15,364 nt of DNA from Syntrophomonas sp. UBA5432. GTDB taxonomy: Bacteria > Bacillota > Syntrophomonadia > Syntrophomonadales > Syntrophomonadaceae. Below are positions 5,775 through 13,885 of this stretch, in pieces. The position numbers and the translations under genes are program-made. Every line of letters starts with the position of its first letter. Position 1 is the first letter of the stretch. The notes under the pieces were generated by a model. The model was not told the DNA's origin. It did not search any database and saw nothing but the letters and a program-made list of their open reading frames with translations. The DNA is taken from assembly GCA_002424365.1 (NCBI GenBank), contig DIRQ01000022.1, forward strand, positions 1 to 15,364. Direction: 5' to 3'.

Positions 5775-8303
5775 TTATTTATGCCGGCCCAAACCGGAGT
5801 TATTTCCACCTACCAGCCAGATGAACTGTTCATAATCGTGTTCCTTAACATCCGTATCCAGCTCCCAGCTTATGCCTATGTTACAAGCCGCTATACCATT
5901 TTCAAAACGTATAAAGGGCCTAATCATTAATCCTGAACTATGATAGCCTAGTTGGCTTTGCTCAGGAAAGACGTAATTTTTATAGTAATGTTTTACTGCC
6001 GGTTCAATATACAAATAGGGCAAGCGGTTATTTGATTGCAAACTCAGACTTAAGCGGTTGTCAAAGCAATTACCGTCACCACTGCGAATCCGATGTAAAT
6101 AGTCGATTCGTTGTGGCCGTTTAACTATAGTTTTCTGGTTATAAAGCTCCAAATCATCCTCAGTAATCCGGGATAAATTCTGGACATAACACTCACTTCG
6201 TTCTTCATTTGGTCCAAATACTAACCCTAAACCGGCCCGAGGCCTAAATTCAATCTCATCTGATGGTGTTGCCGAAGTTACCAGTTGGGGAACCAGTATT
6301 AAATTGAATTTCTCCCCTCCCTGACACTTAGCCTTAATATTTACTTGTAAAGATCCCTCCGTCAACCAGAATTCCTTTTCTATATCTATGTTTAAAGGCA
6401 TATTATCCATAATATCGATGGTCTGGGAACAGCTCATTTTCGCCCTCTGATTTGGAGCATCACTAGATTGCTCGTCAATTGTATAAGTTCCCATATCAAA
6501 ATATCCCAGGCTAAAAAGTTCGTTATAGCTCTCAATTAAAACTTCACAACGTAGTGAATTACGACAGCGCTCACGCCGCCCTCCTTCTTCGTAAAACTGG
6601 TAGCTCATACTGCTATCTGTCTCCGTAAATACCAGGGGATAGGAATATCGGAAAACGGAATTATAAGCCTTAATAGTACTTAAATCATGAGCTACAATCT
6701 CTCGCATTGCAGAGTAATCACCCTTAATAGATGGAGCTAGAACATGATGGTAGCTGATACAACCACCTTCACTGTCTAAAACCAGAGTCTGTTCTTCATT
6801 CTCTAGTATTATTTCGTTTTTACCATCATAATCCCAATCCCTTATAGATATAGGCTTAAAATCCCTGGCGTTAATCATCTCCAGCCGGGAATGTAATATT
6901 TTTATCATCATTTCCATATAAGCTAAACCCTGGACATCGTAGTAAGGTGATGAGCCATAAACCGGATGGCGACTGGCCCATTTAGGGTCTTCCTGGTAGA
7001 GCAAATTTCTAACCCGGTTAAATAGTTCGTAATCCTCTTTAAACTGAGGTTCATAGTATTGCTGGAGGATATGAGAAATAAAATCATATCTTTCAGCTGA
7101 TTCTAATAAAGACCGCTGTACTATATCATCCATTTGAGGTGGAAGTTCAACCCCTAGTTTTTGGCGAAAAGATTGTAGAATTGATTTCTCTATCCGTTCC
7201 TGTAATTTTTCCACATCCCGTAGACGACAAATCACTCGCCGCAGCCGTTCATCTCCATAAGTAACTCCCCTTATTCCCCTCTTAGCAGTCCAGTTCTCCC
7301 ACTCAATGTAGCTGCGACTACTGGCAACAGGATAGCTATCCAAATAACCCTGAGACTGGAGGTAGCTTTTAAGTCCGGTAAAACTAATGTCGGGGTCATT
7401 ATCTACCAGGCGGAAAAATTCTAGTAACCATTCCCGGTCACCTTCGGGATCCTTACTCCACTGTCCAAATTTTTCGGCATCTTCAAAAATAAGCAGGAGC
7501 GGTTCTATATCCCGTCCATAGCTCTTGACCATTTGATAAGCATTTTCTAGAGCATCTTTTATATAAAAGTAGTAGTGGGCTGGTTTTAAACGAACAGTAT
7601 CATCAGCAGTAAAACTTTGTCTTTTTAAAAGCTGGTAGCGAAACTGACTATGTATGGGCATAACGTGAAATTCCTGTCCCCCTATCTCATCACGTAGAGG
7701 AAAGAAAAGCATCTGGGCTGGAATATGGCTAATCGTGGTTATGGATACCGGATCATTAAAACCAAAATGTTTCAGGCAATAATCGCTATCTGAACCTGGA
7801 TAGGAGAAATGTTCCTGGTAAAAGGTCTCCACATCAAGGTAATAAATAGCTGGTGCATTAATCAGTGATGCTGCCCGTGTGATTTCCCGAAGTACACTTT
7901 CACCGCATTCCCGTTCAACCAGGTGAATACCCTGCCAATCAGATGCGCTTATCCCTATAGTATCCCGTATTAATTGGTCATATTTTTTTAGTTGGTACAA
8001 GTAATCATCTACCCGGGAGGATAATTGAATAAAGGGTTCATCAGCCAAGCCCCCAATGATGCCTACTTTTCCACTGGTCATCAAGCGGTTAAATGCATCC
8101 AGGTACTCCTTTTTCTGATCCCTAATCCAGTATAGAAAAGGTCCAGAAAAATGCAGGTTAATATAAAATGAATCAAGGTTTACAGCGTCTTGAAGTAATT
8201 TTAGCCAGGGTAAATAGGAGTTGGTAAAGGCTTCCTCTCTGGTTTTATGTAGCTGAAAGTGGGGCTGGTGAAAATGGGGGCAAAATGCAATATAACCTTT
8301 CAT
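5775..8303 (-). CDS. GH57 4-alpha-glucanotransferase-like / amylase-type protein
   Basis: The 842-residue protein belongs to GH57. Motif 1 is HFHQP (10-14), motif 2 GGLADEP (84-90), motif 3 HLVEREC with the likely nucleophile Glu130, and motif 4 FEDAEKFG with the likely acid Asp275. These line up with Glu123 and Asp214 of Thermococcus litoralis 4-alpha-glucanotransferase, and YINLHFSGPFLYWI (47-60) also matches that enzyme. The C-terminal half contains WDYDGKNEIILENEE, equivalent to the beta-sandwich region of the same family. It is some 180 residues longer than the Thermococcus enzyme. Expected action is disproportionation or hydrolysis of alpha-1,4-glucan in the cytoplasm; no signal peptide is seen. 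The ATG overlaps the stop of the branching enzyme (ATGA), with AGGAGG six bases upstream. Precise specificity is uncertain. Confidence 0.88.
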   Translation of the reverse strand: MKGYIAFCPHFHQPHFQLHKTREEAFTNSYLPWLKLLQDAVNLDSFYINLHFSGPFLYWIRDQKKEYLDAFNRLMTSGKVGIIGGLADEPFIQLSSRVDDYLYQLKKYDQLIRDTIGISASDWQGIHLVERECGESVLREITRAASLINAPAIYYLDVETFYQEHFSYPGSDSDYCLKHFGFNDPVSITTISHIPAQMLFFPLRDEIGGQEFHVMPIHSQFRYQLLKRQSFTADDTVRLKPAHYYFYIKDALENAYQMVKSYGRDIEPLLLIFEDAEKFGQWSKDPEGDREWLLEFFRLVDNDPDISFTGLKSYLQSQGYLDSYPVASSRSYIEWENWTAKRGIRGVTYGDERLRRVICRLRDVEKLQERIEKSILQSFRQKLGVELPPQMDDIVQRSLLESAERYDFISHILQQYYEPQFKEDYELFNRVRNLLYQEDPKWASRHPVYGSSPYYDVQGLAYMEMMIKILHSRLEMINARDFKPISIRDWDYDGKNEIILENEEQTLVLDSEGGCISYHHVLAPSIKGDYSAMREIVAHDLSTIKAYNSVFRYSYPLVFTETDSSMSYQFYEEGGRRERCRNSLRCEVLIESYNELFSLGYFDMGTYTIDEQSSDAPNQRAKMSCSQTIDIMDNMPLNIDIEKEFWLTEGSLQVNIKAKCQGGEKFNLILVPQLVTSATPSDEIEFRPRAGLGLVFGPNEERSECYVQNLSRITEDDLELYNQKTIVKRPQRIDYLHRIRSGDGNCFDNRLSLSLQSNNRLPYLYIEPAVKHYYKNYVFPEQSQLGYHSSGLMIRPFIRFENGIAACNIGISWELDTDVKEHDYEQFIWLVGGNNSGLGRHK

Positions 8304-9877
8304 ATTAAACCTCCTGGTAAAATCTGGTTAAAGAAATCATCCTCATATTCAATCTGGTAGAGCCATTTAGCGAATTCTTTATCTATTTTATTGCTACGCA
8401 AACAGTTGCTAAGCCGTAAAAGCTTGGTATAGTGTTCGAAAAAGCGTTTCATAGCATAATCCCGGGTCAGATTATTGCTTACCATAAACAACCAGTCACT
8501 ACTCTGAATAAGCATTAATTCTTTAAGGGCTTGGCACACTGCCAACCTGTGAACATCACTACCATCAGCAAATTTTTTTAAGGCTTCATATTCCTTGCCA
8601 GCTTTTTTGATAATCTCCCACATCCATGCCGTCTCGTTATTATCCCAGACATAATGTTTTCCTCCCATTCCCCAGGAAGATTCAAAAACCTGAGCCTCAT
8701 GTTTGGCTGGTCCGACCTCATAAGGTAGAGCCAATTCTAGTTCGCTGCTTAGATGTATCTCTTTTATTACCTCTTCCAGCCAGCTTACTCCTTCCCACCA
8801 CCAGTGGCCGAAAAGTTCAGTATCATAACAACCTACTATAGATGGGGATGTAAATCCTAGTTTCCTGGCTTCCCGGCTGTTTTCTTCCAGGCTTTTTACG
8901 AAATGAACCGCATGCTGTTTAGCTCGCAAAGCAGCCTGATCAGGATTATATGCCTGTTTACCATCCAGGATTCTTCGATCCGTAACCTTCCAATATTTAA
9001 AACCGGAACGCTGATCCTGTTTGTGAAACTCCCGGTAGTCAGGATCCCCGGGGTAACCATAGTCAGCTGACCAGACCTGGTGACTTACCATGGAATTTCG
9101 TCCATAAACTGTTATTTCTTTGTCTTTAATGCGATAAGGTCGGTAGGTACTTAATCCAGTGCGAGCAAAGGTGGCAATTTCCACTTCCGTTTCTTCGCCC
9201 CCCTCACTGAACACTTCTATCGGTTTGCCTCCCTCAATGGCATGGCTATCAACGTAAAAATATTTAAAACTATTTTCAATAAGGATGTCTTCTATACCAT
9301 GAAAATACCCACATTCCGGTAACCAAAATCCCTGGGGCTCACGGTCAAAATAGTGCTCATATACCCTTTTACCCCATTGCACCTGGTATTCTAGACCACT
9401 GGAATCCAGTAAAGGTAAGTAGGCATGGGTGGCAGCAGTGGTTATAATCTCAACCCGCCCCTTATCCTGTACTCTTTTTATGGCCCCCACAATATCTTTA
9501 TCAAACTCTATTATGAAATCGCGGCGGGTATCACGATAAAAACGCCGGTAAAAAGATGCCATCCGGGCAATATCCTTTTCCCCCCGGGACATATAATAAC
9601 GTTCATCTTCCAGTGCCAGTGCTTCACGTTCTTGCAGGTAGGAAATAAATTCCTGTTGTATATATGTAGATTTGAGCTGTTCTAAGAGAGTAGGACTAAA
9701 ACTAAACGAAAGGGAATTATTGATACCTGCATCCTTTAACCGGATCCAAGCCTGTATGAGAGGGATATATGTCTCAGCCATGGCTTCAAACAGCCATACC
9801 TCACCAAATGGCCATCTTCCCTGCCTTTTAACATAGGGAATATGGCTATGTAATACCAACAATATTTTTGAACTCAC
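8300..9877 (-). CDS. GH57 1,4-alpha-glucan branching enzyme
   Basis: This enzyme cuts alpha-1,4 chains and re-attaches them in alpha-1,6 linkage. GH57 branching-enzyme motifs are all present: LHSHIPYV near the N-terminus, TTAATHAYLPLL, FWLPECGY with nucleophile Glu188, CYDTELFGHWWWEG with acid Asp352, and DNNETAWMWE near the C-terminus. The spacing agrees with Thermococcus kodakarensis TK1436 (Glu183, Asp354). Length is 525 residues. An in-frame GTG at 9898 would add seven residues (EEGWGQ-type) but has no Shine-Dalgarno; I prefer GTG at 9877, which gives the usual MSSKILLVLHSHIPYV and has GGAGG 14 bases upstream, a longish gap. Neighbours are a GT4 synthase upstream and a GH57 glucanotransferase overlapping by four bases, so all act on one glucan. 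Confidence 0.92.
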   Translation of the reverse strand: MSSKILLVLHSHIPYVKRQGRWPFGEVWLFEAMAETYIPLIQAWIRLKDAGINNSLSFSFSPTLLEQLKSTYIQQEFISYLQEREALALEDERYYMSRGEKDIARMASFYRRFYRDTRRDFIIEFDKDIVGAIKRVQDKGRVEIITTAATHAYLPLLDSSGLEYQVQWGKRVYEHYFDREPQGFWLPECGYFHGIEDILIENSFKYFYVDSHAIEGGKPIEVFSEGGEETEVEIATFARTGLSTYRPYRIKDKEITVYGRNSMVSHQVWSADYGYPGDPDYREFHKQDQRSGFKYWKVTDRRILDGKQAYNPDQAALRAKQHAVHFVKSLEENSREARKLGFTSPSIVGCYDTELFGHWWWEGVSWLEEVIKEIHLSSELELALPYEVGPAKHEAQVFESSWGMGGKHYVWDNNETAWMWEIIKKAGKEYEALKKFADGSDVHRLAVCQALKELMLIQSSDWLFMVSNNLTRDYAMKRFFEHYTKLLRLSNCLRSNKIDKEFAKWLYQIEYEDDFFNQILPGGLI

Positions 9878-9927
9878 CTGGCCCCACCCTTCCTCCACTC
9901 ACTATACGTAGATTAGAAGACCAGTAA

Positions 9928-11115
9928 CTAGCCTAAATTAAATAATTTCTTCCCCTTTTGCTCCAAAGCCTGTTCATAAATTCTGATAGTGGACCGTGCG
10001 ATAACCTCCCAGTTATAAACCGAAGCAATCATATTACTGGCATTATTACAAAGTTTGTCTGCCAGGATTTGATCGTTCAGTACTCTAGTAATAGCTCTGA
10101 CCAACTCCTCTTCATTAGCTGGAGTAACCTTTAACCCGGTAACCCCATCTTCTACTATATCCGCCAATCCACCTACATCCCCCACAATGACTGGTGTCCT
10201 GGTGGCCATAGCTTCAAGTGCTACTATGCCGAAGGGCTCGTACAGGCTAGGGAATACCGCTACACGGGCCTTATGATAAATAAAATTTCGCTCTTCGTGA
10301 TAAATAAACCCAGTAAATACAACATTATCTTCCAGACCTAGTTTCTGTGTAAGCCTTTTCAGCTCAGCTAACAACGGTCCCTTCCCCCCAATATACAGGC
10401 GAGCCTGAGGTACTTCTGCCAGTATCTGAGGAAAACTATTAAGCAGATACCAAACCCCCTTTTCGGGTACCAGTCGACCCAGGAAAACGATAACTTTATC
10501 TTCTTCACTTATATTAAACCTAGAATTTTCAGGTATGGGCAAAAAAACATCAGGATCAACCCCGTTAGGAATAATAACAATGTCATTACGGGGACGTCCA
10601 AACAATGAGGTAATCTCATCCTGCATATATTGACTACAGCATATTACCCGGTCGGCCTCCAGGGCCAGGTTTTTTTCTATTTCGTTTATTTCCATCTGCA
10701 TACGGTTATGCAATCCCAGGTTACGCCCATGTTCAGTAGCATGAATGGTAGTAACTAGAGGGATTTCAAATATTTTAGTAACTGCCCTACCAGCATAAGC
10801 CACTAACCAATCATGGGCATGAATAACATCAAAACCACCAATGCGGGAATTAATATTTACCGCTTCCCGAATGGCATCACTGTTGAACCTGAAGGTCCAG
10901 GATTTAAAGTTCTCCCCCTCCAGGTAGGAACTACCCACTCTATGTATATGTACTCCGTTTTCTTCCTGGTAATCAGGATAATTCTCTACTCGGGGGGTTA
11001 TAATATGTATTTCTGCTCCCTGTTTTGCCATAAACCGGCTCAGGTCGAAAACATGCTGACCTAATCCCCCGAACATATGTGGAGGATATTCCCAGCTAAA
11101 TAATAAAACCTTCAA
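9928..11115 (-). CDS. GT4 glycosyltransferase, glycogen/glucan synthase type
   Basis: A 395-residue GT-B enzyme. The N-terminal domain starts MKVLLFSWEYPP and has the donor/acceptor loop GGLGQHV (16-22) and HAHDW (99-103). The C-terminal domain has FLGRLVPEKG (211-220) and the E-x7-E motif EPFGIVALE (Glu293, Glu301), which binds the nucleotide sugar in GT4 retaining transferases. As first gene of an operon with a branching enzyme and glucanotransferase it most likely elongates alpha-1,4-glucan from ADP- or UDP-glucose. Mycobacterial Rv3032 is a comparable enzyme beside a GH57 branching enzyme. The start is TTG at 11115 with GAGGG seven bases upstream. The next gene begins about 50 bases downstream. 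The nucleotide preference cannot be read from sequence. Confidence 0.87.
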   Translation of the reverse strand: MKVLLFSWEYPPHMFGGLGQHVFDLSRFMAKQGAEIHIITPRVENYPDYQEENGVHIHRVGSSYLEGENFKSWTFRFNSDAIREAVNINSRIGGFDVIHAHDWLVAYAGRAVTKIFEIPLVTTIHATEHGRNLGLHNRMQMEINEIEKNLALEADRVICCSQYMQDEITSLFGRPRNDIVIIPNGVDPDVFLPIPENSRFNISEEDKVIVFLGRLVPEKGVWYLLNSFPQILAEVPQARLYIGGKGPLLAELKRLTQKLGLEDNVVFTGFIYHEERNFIYHKARVAVFPSLYEPFGIVALEAMATRTPVIVGDVGGLADIVEDGVTGLKVTPANEEELVRAITRVLNDQILADKLCNNASNMIASVYNWEVIARSTIRIYEQALEQKGKKLFNLG

Positions 11116-11169
11116 AAATATTCCCTCATTTAAATAACCACTTATTAAATAATTTTACCAGATAATCGA

Positions 11170-11197
11170 TTTTCATTGTACGTTTTTTTGCTATAAT
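11170..11197 (+). promoter_or_regulatory. Sigma-A promoter of ahcY
   Basis: TTTTCA (11170-11175), 16-base spacer, perfect TATAAT (11192-11197). The leader would be about 60 nt, with GGAGGT six bases before the ATG at 11263. The leader is too short and lacks the shape for a SAM or SAH riboswitch. I found no equally good promoter for the divergent GT4 gene. Confidence 0.6.
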
Positions 11198-11213
11198 GTT
11201 CTATATGTACAAT
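11175..11213. promoter_or_regulatory. Inverted repeat centred on the ahcY -10 box
   Basis: ATTGTAC (11175-11181) and GTACAAT (11207-11213) are perfect 7-base arms 25 bases apart, centred on position 11194 inside TATAAT. The site also lies upstream of the divergent GT4 gene, so a protein bound here could affect both directions. No regulator gene is nearby. Confidence 0.35.
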
Positions 11214-11262
11214 AAGTTTGTAATTCAGTTATTAAAATATCATTAATTTTGGAGGTTATTAG

Positions 11263-12546
11263 ATGAATATTGCTTCAAAACAAATTTCCGTCAGACAATC
11301 AATTATCAAAGACCTATCATTAGCACCATATGGTTACAAAAAGTTAGAATGGGTACAGCAATATATGCCGGTATTAAATATCCTGCGGGAGGATTTTGAA
11401 AAAACCCTTCCACTTAAAAATAAAACTATAGCCTGTTGCCTTCACCTGGAGGCCAAAACTGGTTATCTCCTGCAAACCCTGCAGGCCGCTGGAGCCGATG
11501 TTATTGCCTGTGCCAGCAACCCCTTATCCACCCAGGACGATGTAGTAGCGGCTCTGGTTAACTCCGGAATTACCGTATTTGCTATTCATGGTGAAAGTAC
11601 TGAAGAATATGAGCACTTTATGCAGTTAATGCTGGACTGTCAGCCTGACGCTATAATTGATGACGGCGCTGATGTAGTTTCCACCCTGCATAAAGATCGT
11701 CCTGAACAAGCAAAAAAAATTATCGGCGGATGTGAGGAAACTACCACCGGCATTATCCGCCTTAAATCAATGGATGATGACCAGGCCTTACTATTTCCGA
11801 TGATGGCAGTCAATGATGCTTATATGAAATATCTGTTTGATAATCGCTATGGTACCGGCCAATCAGTTTGGGATGGAATTAATCGTACTACAAACCTGGT
11901 AGCTGCAGGTAAAGAGGTGGTAGTAGTGGGTTATGGCTGGTGCGGTAAAGGAGTTTCCATGCGCGCCAAAGGCCTGGGAGCACGGGTAATTGTAACCGAA
12001 ATAGACCCGATTAAGGCCAATGAAGCTATTATGGATGGTTTTCGGGTCATGCCTATGGCTGAAGCAGCTCGCCGAGGGGACGTTTTTATTACTGTTACCG
12101 GCAATGTTAATGTCATTCGCAAAGAGCATATGGAAGTAATGAAGGATAATGCCATTATGGCCAATGCTGGTCATTTTGATGTGGAAATCAGTAAAGGGGA
12201 TTTAAATAGCCTGGCTGTTAGCACCCGGGTACTGAAGAATAATATCGAAGAATTTGTCATGGCTGATGAGCGCCGGCTTTATCTACTAGCTGAAGGCAGG
12301 CTGGTAAACCTGGCCGCCGGCGATGGCCACCCGGCTGAAGTAATGGATTTAAGTTTTTCCCTGCAGGCCCTGTCGCTGCTTTACGTAATTGAAAACCAAG
12401 ACCGCCTGGGCAATCATGTCTATAATGTACCAGCAGAAATTGATCAGAGAGTAGCCCGTTTGAAATTACAGGCGGAGGGAATCCAAATTGACCAGCTTAC
12501 CAAAGAGCAGGAGGAATACCTGGCTAACTGGGATACGAATTTGTAA
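11263..12546 (+). CDS. ahcY: Adenosylhomocysteinase (S-adenosylhomocysteine hydrolase)
   Basis: It splits S-adenosylhomocysteine into adenosine and homocysteine with NAD as tightly bound redox cofactor, relieving product inhibition of methyltransferases. Visible motifs: HLEAKT (61-66), DDGAD (133-137), GCEETTTG (156-163), NDAYMKYLFDN with Lys189 and Asp193, the NAD loop GYGWCGKG (223-230), NAGHFDVE, and LAAGDGHP. The 427 residues lack the long C-terminal Lys-Tyr segment of eukaryotic enzymes. FDNRYGTGQS and the C-terminal LKLQAEGIQIDQLTKEQ follow the Thermotoga/archaeal subtype, some of whose members prefer S-inosylhomocysteine, so that substrate is possible. The ATG has GGAGGT upstream. It is divergent from the operon ending in a methyltransferase and is followed by a terminator. 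Confidence 0.96.
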   Translation: MNIASKQISVRQSIIKDLSLAPYGYKKLEWVQQYMPVLNILREDFEKTLPLKNKTIACCLHLEAKTGYLLQTLQAAGADVIACASNPLSTQDDVVAALVNSGITVFAIHGESTEEYEHFMQLMLDCQPDAIIDDGADVVSTLHKDRPEQAKKIIGGCEETTTGIIRLKSMDDDQALLFPMMAVNDAYMKYLFDNRYGTGQSVWDGINRTTNLVAAGKEVVVVGYGWCGKGVSMRAKGLGARVIVTEIDPIKANEAIMDGFRVMPMAEAARRGDVFITVTGNVNVIRKEHMEVMKDNAIMANAGHFDVEISKGDLNSLAVSTRVLKNNIEEFVMADERRLYLLAEGRLVNLAAGDGHPAEVMDLSFSLQALSLLYVIENQDRLGNHVYNVPAEIDQRVARLKLQAEGIQIDQLTKEQEEYLANWDTNL

Positions 12547-12579
12547 ACCCTGAATTGCTAATACAATTGAATAAATTAA

Positions 12580-12632
12580 CCGCCTTTTTCACAAAATACT
12601 TAATAATTGGTGTAAAAGGCGGGTTTTATTTT
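12580..12632 (+). terminator. Terminator of ahcY overlapping the spoIIP ribosome site
   Basis: CCGCCTTTTTCAC (12580-12592) pairs with GTGTAAAAGGCGG (12610-12622) with one mismatch, 17-base loop, then GTTTTATTTT. It has terminator form. The right arm contains AGGCGG, the only Shine-Dalgarno-like sequence for the ATG at 12633, so the folded hairpin would also hide that site. Confidence 0.75.
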
Positions 12633-13586
12633 ATGGATATAATAAACAAAAAACGTATTGCTCTTTTCTTTTCCATATTGCTTGCAGTCATGGCTGGCGC
12701 TTATGTAATAAATGTAATTTCTACCCCCAAGGCCGCACCGCTTAAACCGGTAGACGAGAATGCTCCGGCTACTTATGTTACTGTTCGGGACAGCGAAGGT
12801 AACGTCATATTAGAAACAGGAATACCGGTACATGAGAAAGATGAATATATTAGTGATACTAATATTCATTATGTAATTATCAGCGTATCAGGAAACCAAG
12901 CAGTGGCCCAGGTAAAAGAAAATCAATCCTCCTTAAACGAAGAGCAGGATAGTCCTTCGGGTCTGTTAGCCAATTCGTCGGTGGCCGTTCCCGCTCAGGG
13001 CTTCTTTGGTGGAAGAGGCAGGCATACGGTTATATATCATACTCATAGCGATGAATGTTACCTACCTACTTCCGGAACCCTTTCTCGGCCGGGTAATGGG
13101 GATATCTATAAGGTGGGCGAAGCCTTTAGAGATGCAATGGAGATGGGTGGCATTAGTACTACTCACAGCTATAAAAAACACGATCCGCACAATATTAATG
13201 CTTATAGCCGCTCCCGGCGTACCGCTGTCCAACTTTTAAAAGAACAACCTGATGCAGTCTTTGATGTTCATCGTGATTCCGCCCCCCGGGAAGCTTATCT
13301 GACCATAGTTAATGGAGTTGAAATTGGCAGGGTTATGATTGTAATAGGACGCTCTAATCCTAATATGCAGACTAATCTGGCATATGCCAAAAGAATTAAG
13401 GCCGAGGCTGATAAATTGCACCCTGGCCTAATGCGAGGAATATTTATGGGTCAGGGAGACTATAACCAAGATCTCTATCCTACCTCACTATTATTTGAAG
13501 TAGGAACTGAAAACTCCACCCTGGATGAGGCCGAAAAATCAATTCGCTGCCTGGCCGATGCCATCATCCGGGTACCGATAAAATAG
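12633..13586 (+). CDS. spoIIP: Stage II sporulation protein P (SpoIIP) family peptidoglycan hydrolase
   Basis: SpoIIP works with SpoIID and SpoIIM in the mother cell, cutting peptidoglycan so that the membrane can engulf the forespore. The 317 residues have a membrane anchor (IALFFSILLAVMAGAYVINVI, about 9-29), a variable linker to about 125, and the SpoIIP domain: VIYHTHSDE (133-141) with His136 and Glu141, DVHRD with His213, and QDLYPTSLLFEVGT (279-292) with Glu289, the expected zinc and catalytic residues. I start at ATG 12633; an upstream in-frame TTG at 12555 lies before the hairpin and has no ribosome site. A sigma-E-like -10, AATACAAT at 12560-12567 (consensus CATACAAT), may drive it; the -35 is poor. 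SpoIIR-type or HybE neighbours are absent; the gene stands alone. Confidence 0.9.
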   Translation: MDIINKKRIALFFSILLAVMAGAYVINVISTPKAAPLKPVDENAPATYVTVRDSEGNVILETGIPVHEKDEYISDTNIHYVIISVSGNQAVAQVKENQSSLNEEQDSPSGLLANSSVAVPAQGFFGGRGRHTVIYHTHSDECYLPTSGTLSRPGNGDIYKVGEAFRDAMEMGGISTTHSYKKHDPHNINAYSRSRRTAVQLLKEQPDAVFDVHRDSAPREAYLTIVNGVEIGRVMIVIGRSNPNMQTNLAYAKRIKAEADKLHPGLMRGIFMGQGDYNQDLYPTSLLFEVGTENSTLDEAEKSIRCLADAIIRVPIK

Positions 13587-13654
13587 TTCTCCCACACCGC
13601 TTCCGCTAAAGCTGCTAGCAGTAACAGGTGTAAAGCATTTATTCCTGTTTCCAT
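13475..13654 (-). CDS. Possible small membrane-protein ORF or gene remnant
   Basis: ATG at 13654 follows GGGGGGG by seven bases and opens 59 codons ending at TAG 13477-13475. The N-terminus METGINALHLLLLAALAEAV is hydrophobic with a Trp-Glu-Asn next, resembling small holin-like membrane proteins. From about residue 24 the frame is antisense to the spoIIP 3' end and looks random. A TATACT sits upstream (13685-13680). It may be the 5' remnant of a gene cut off when spoIIP came next to it, or chance. Confidence 0.25.
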   Translation of the reverse strand: METGINALHLLLLAALAEAVWENYFIGTRMMASARQRIDFSASSRVEFSVPTSNNSEVG

Positions 13655-13794
13655 GTTGTTTCCCCCCCGTTAAACTCTCAGTATATCAGGTTGGCAGGGC
13701 CGAAGTGTCCTCACCCCTTACTTTAGACACCAAGTCAAGTTTTAACCTCAATTTCATTACTCGACAACCATATCATTAACGCCTTTTTTTCTTA

Positions 13795-13810
13795 TTAACT
13801 GTACAGTTAA
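13795..13810. promoter_or_regulatory. Perfect 16-base palindrome, candidate operator for the MFS gene
   Basis: TTAACTGTACAGTTAA equals its own reverse complement. It lies about 75 bases before the transporter start, where a repressor site would overlap or precede the promoter; a TATAAT is at 13852-13857. TetR- and MarR-family repressors of efflux pumps often bind such sites, but no regulator gene is in the window. The rest of the 13587-13885 spacer shows a CTGCTAGCAG palindrome, a C7 tract and no clear gene on the plus strand. Confidence 0.5.
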
Positions 13811-13885
13811 AGAATGCTTGTATTAATATGTATGTACTGCTAGAAATTTTTTATAATTCCAATTATGCATGGAAAAGGAATGGTA

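Noticed and set aside
11198..11262. SAH or SAM riboswitch upstream of ahcY
   Set aside because: The predicted leader is only about 60 nt, AT-rich, and shows no pseudoknot or conserved aptamer core that I recognise.
11863..12174. 103- and 77-codon minus-strand ORFs
   Set aside because: Both are antisense shadows of the ahcY NAD-binding region.
12555..12632. TTG start adding 26 residues to SpoIIP
   Set aside because: It lies before the terminator hairpin, has no Shine-Dalgarno, and the added residues are translated hairpin sequence.
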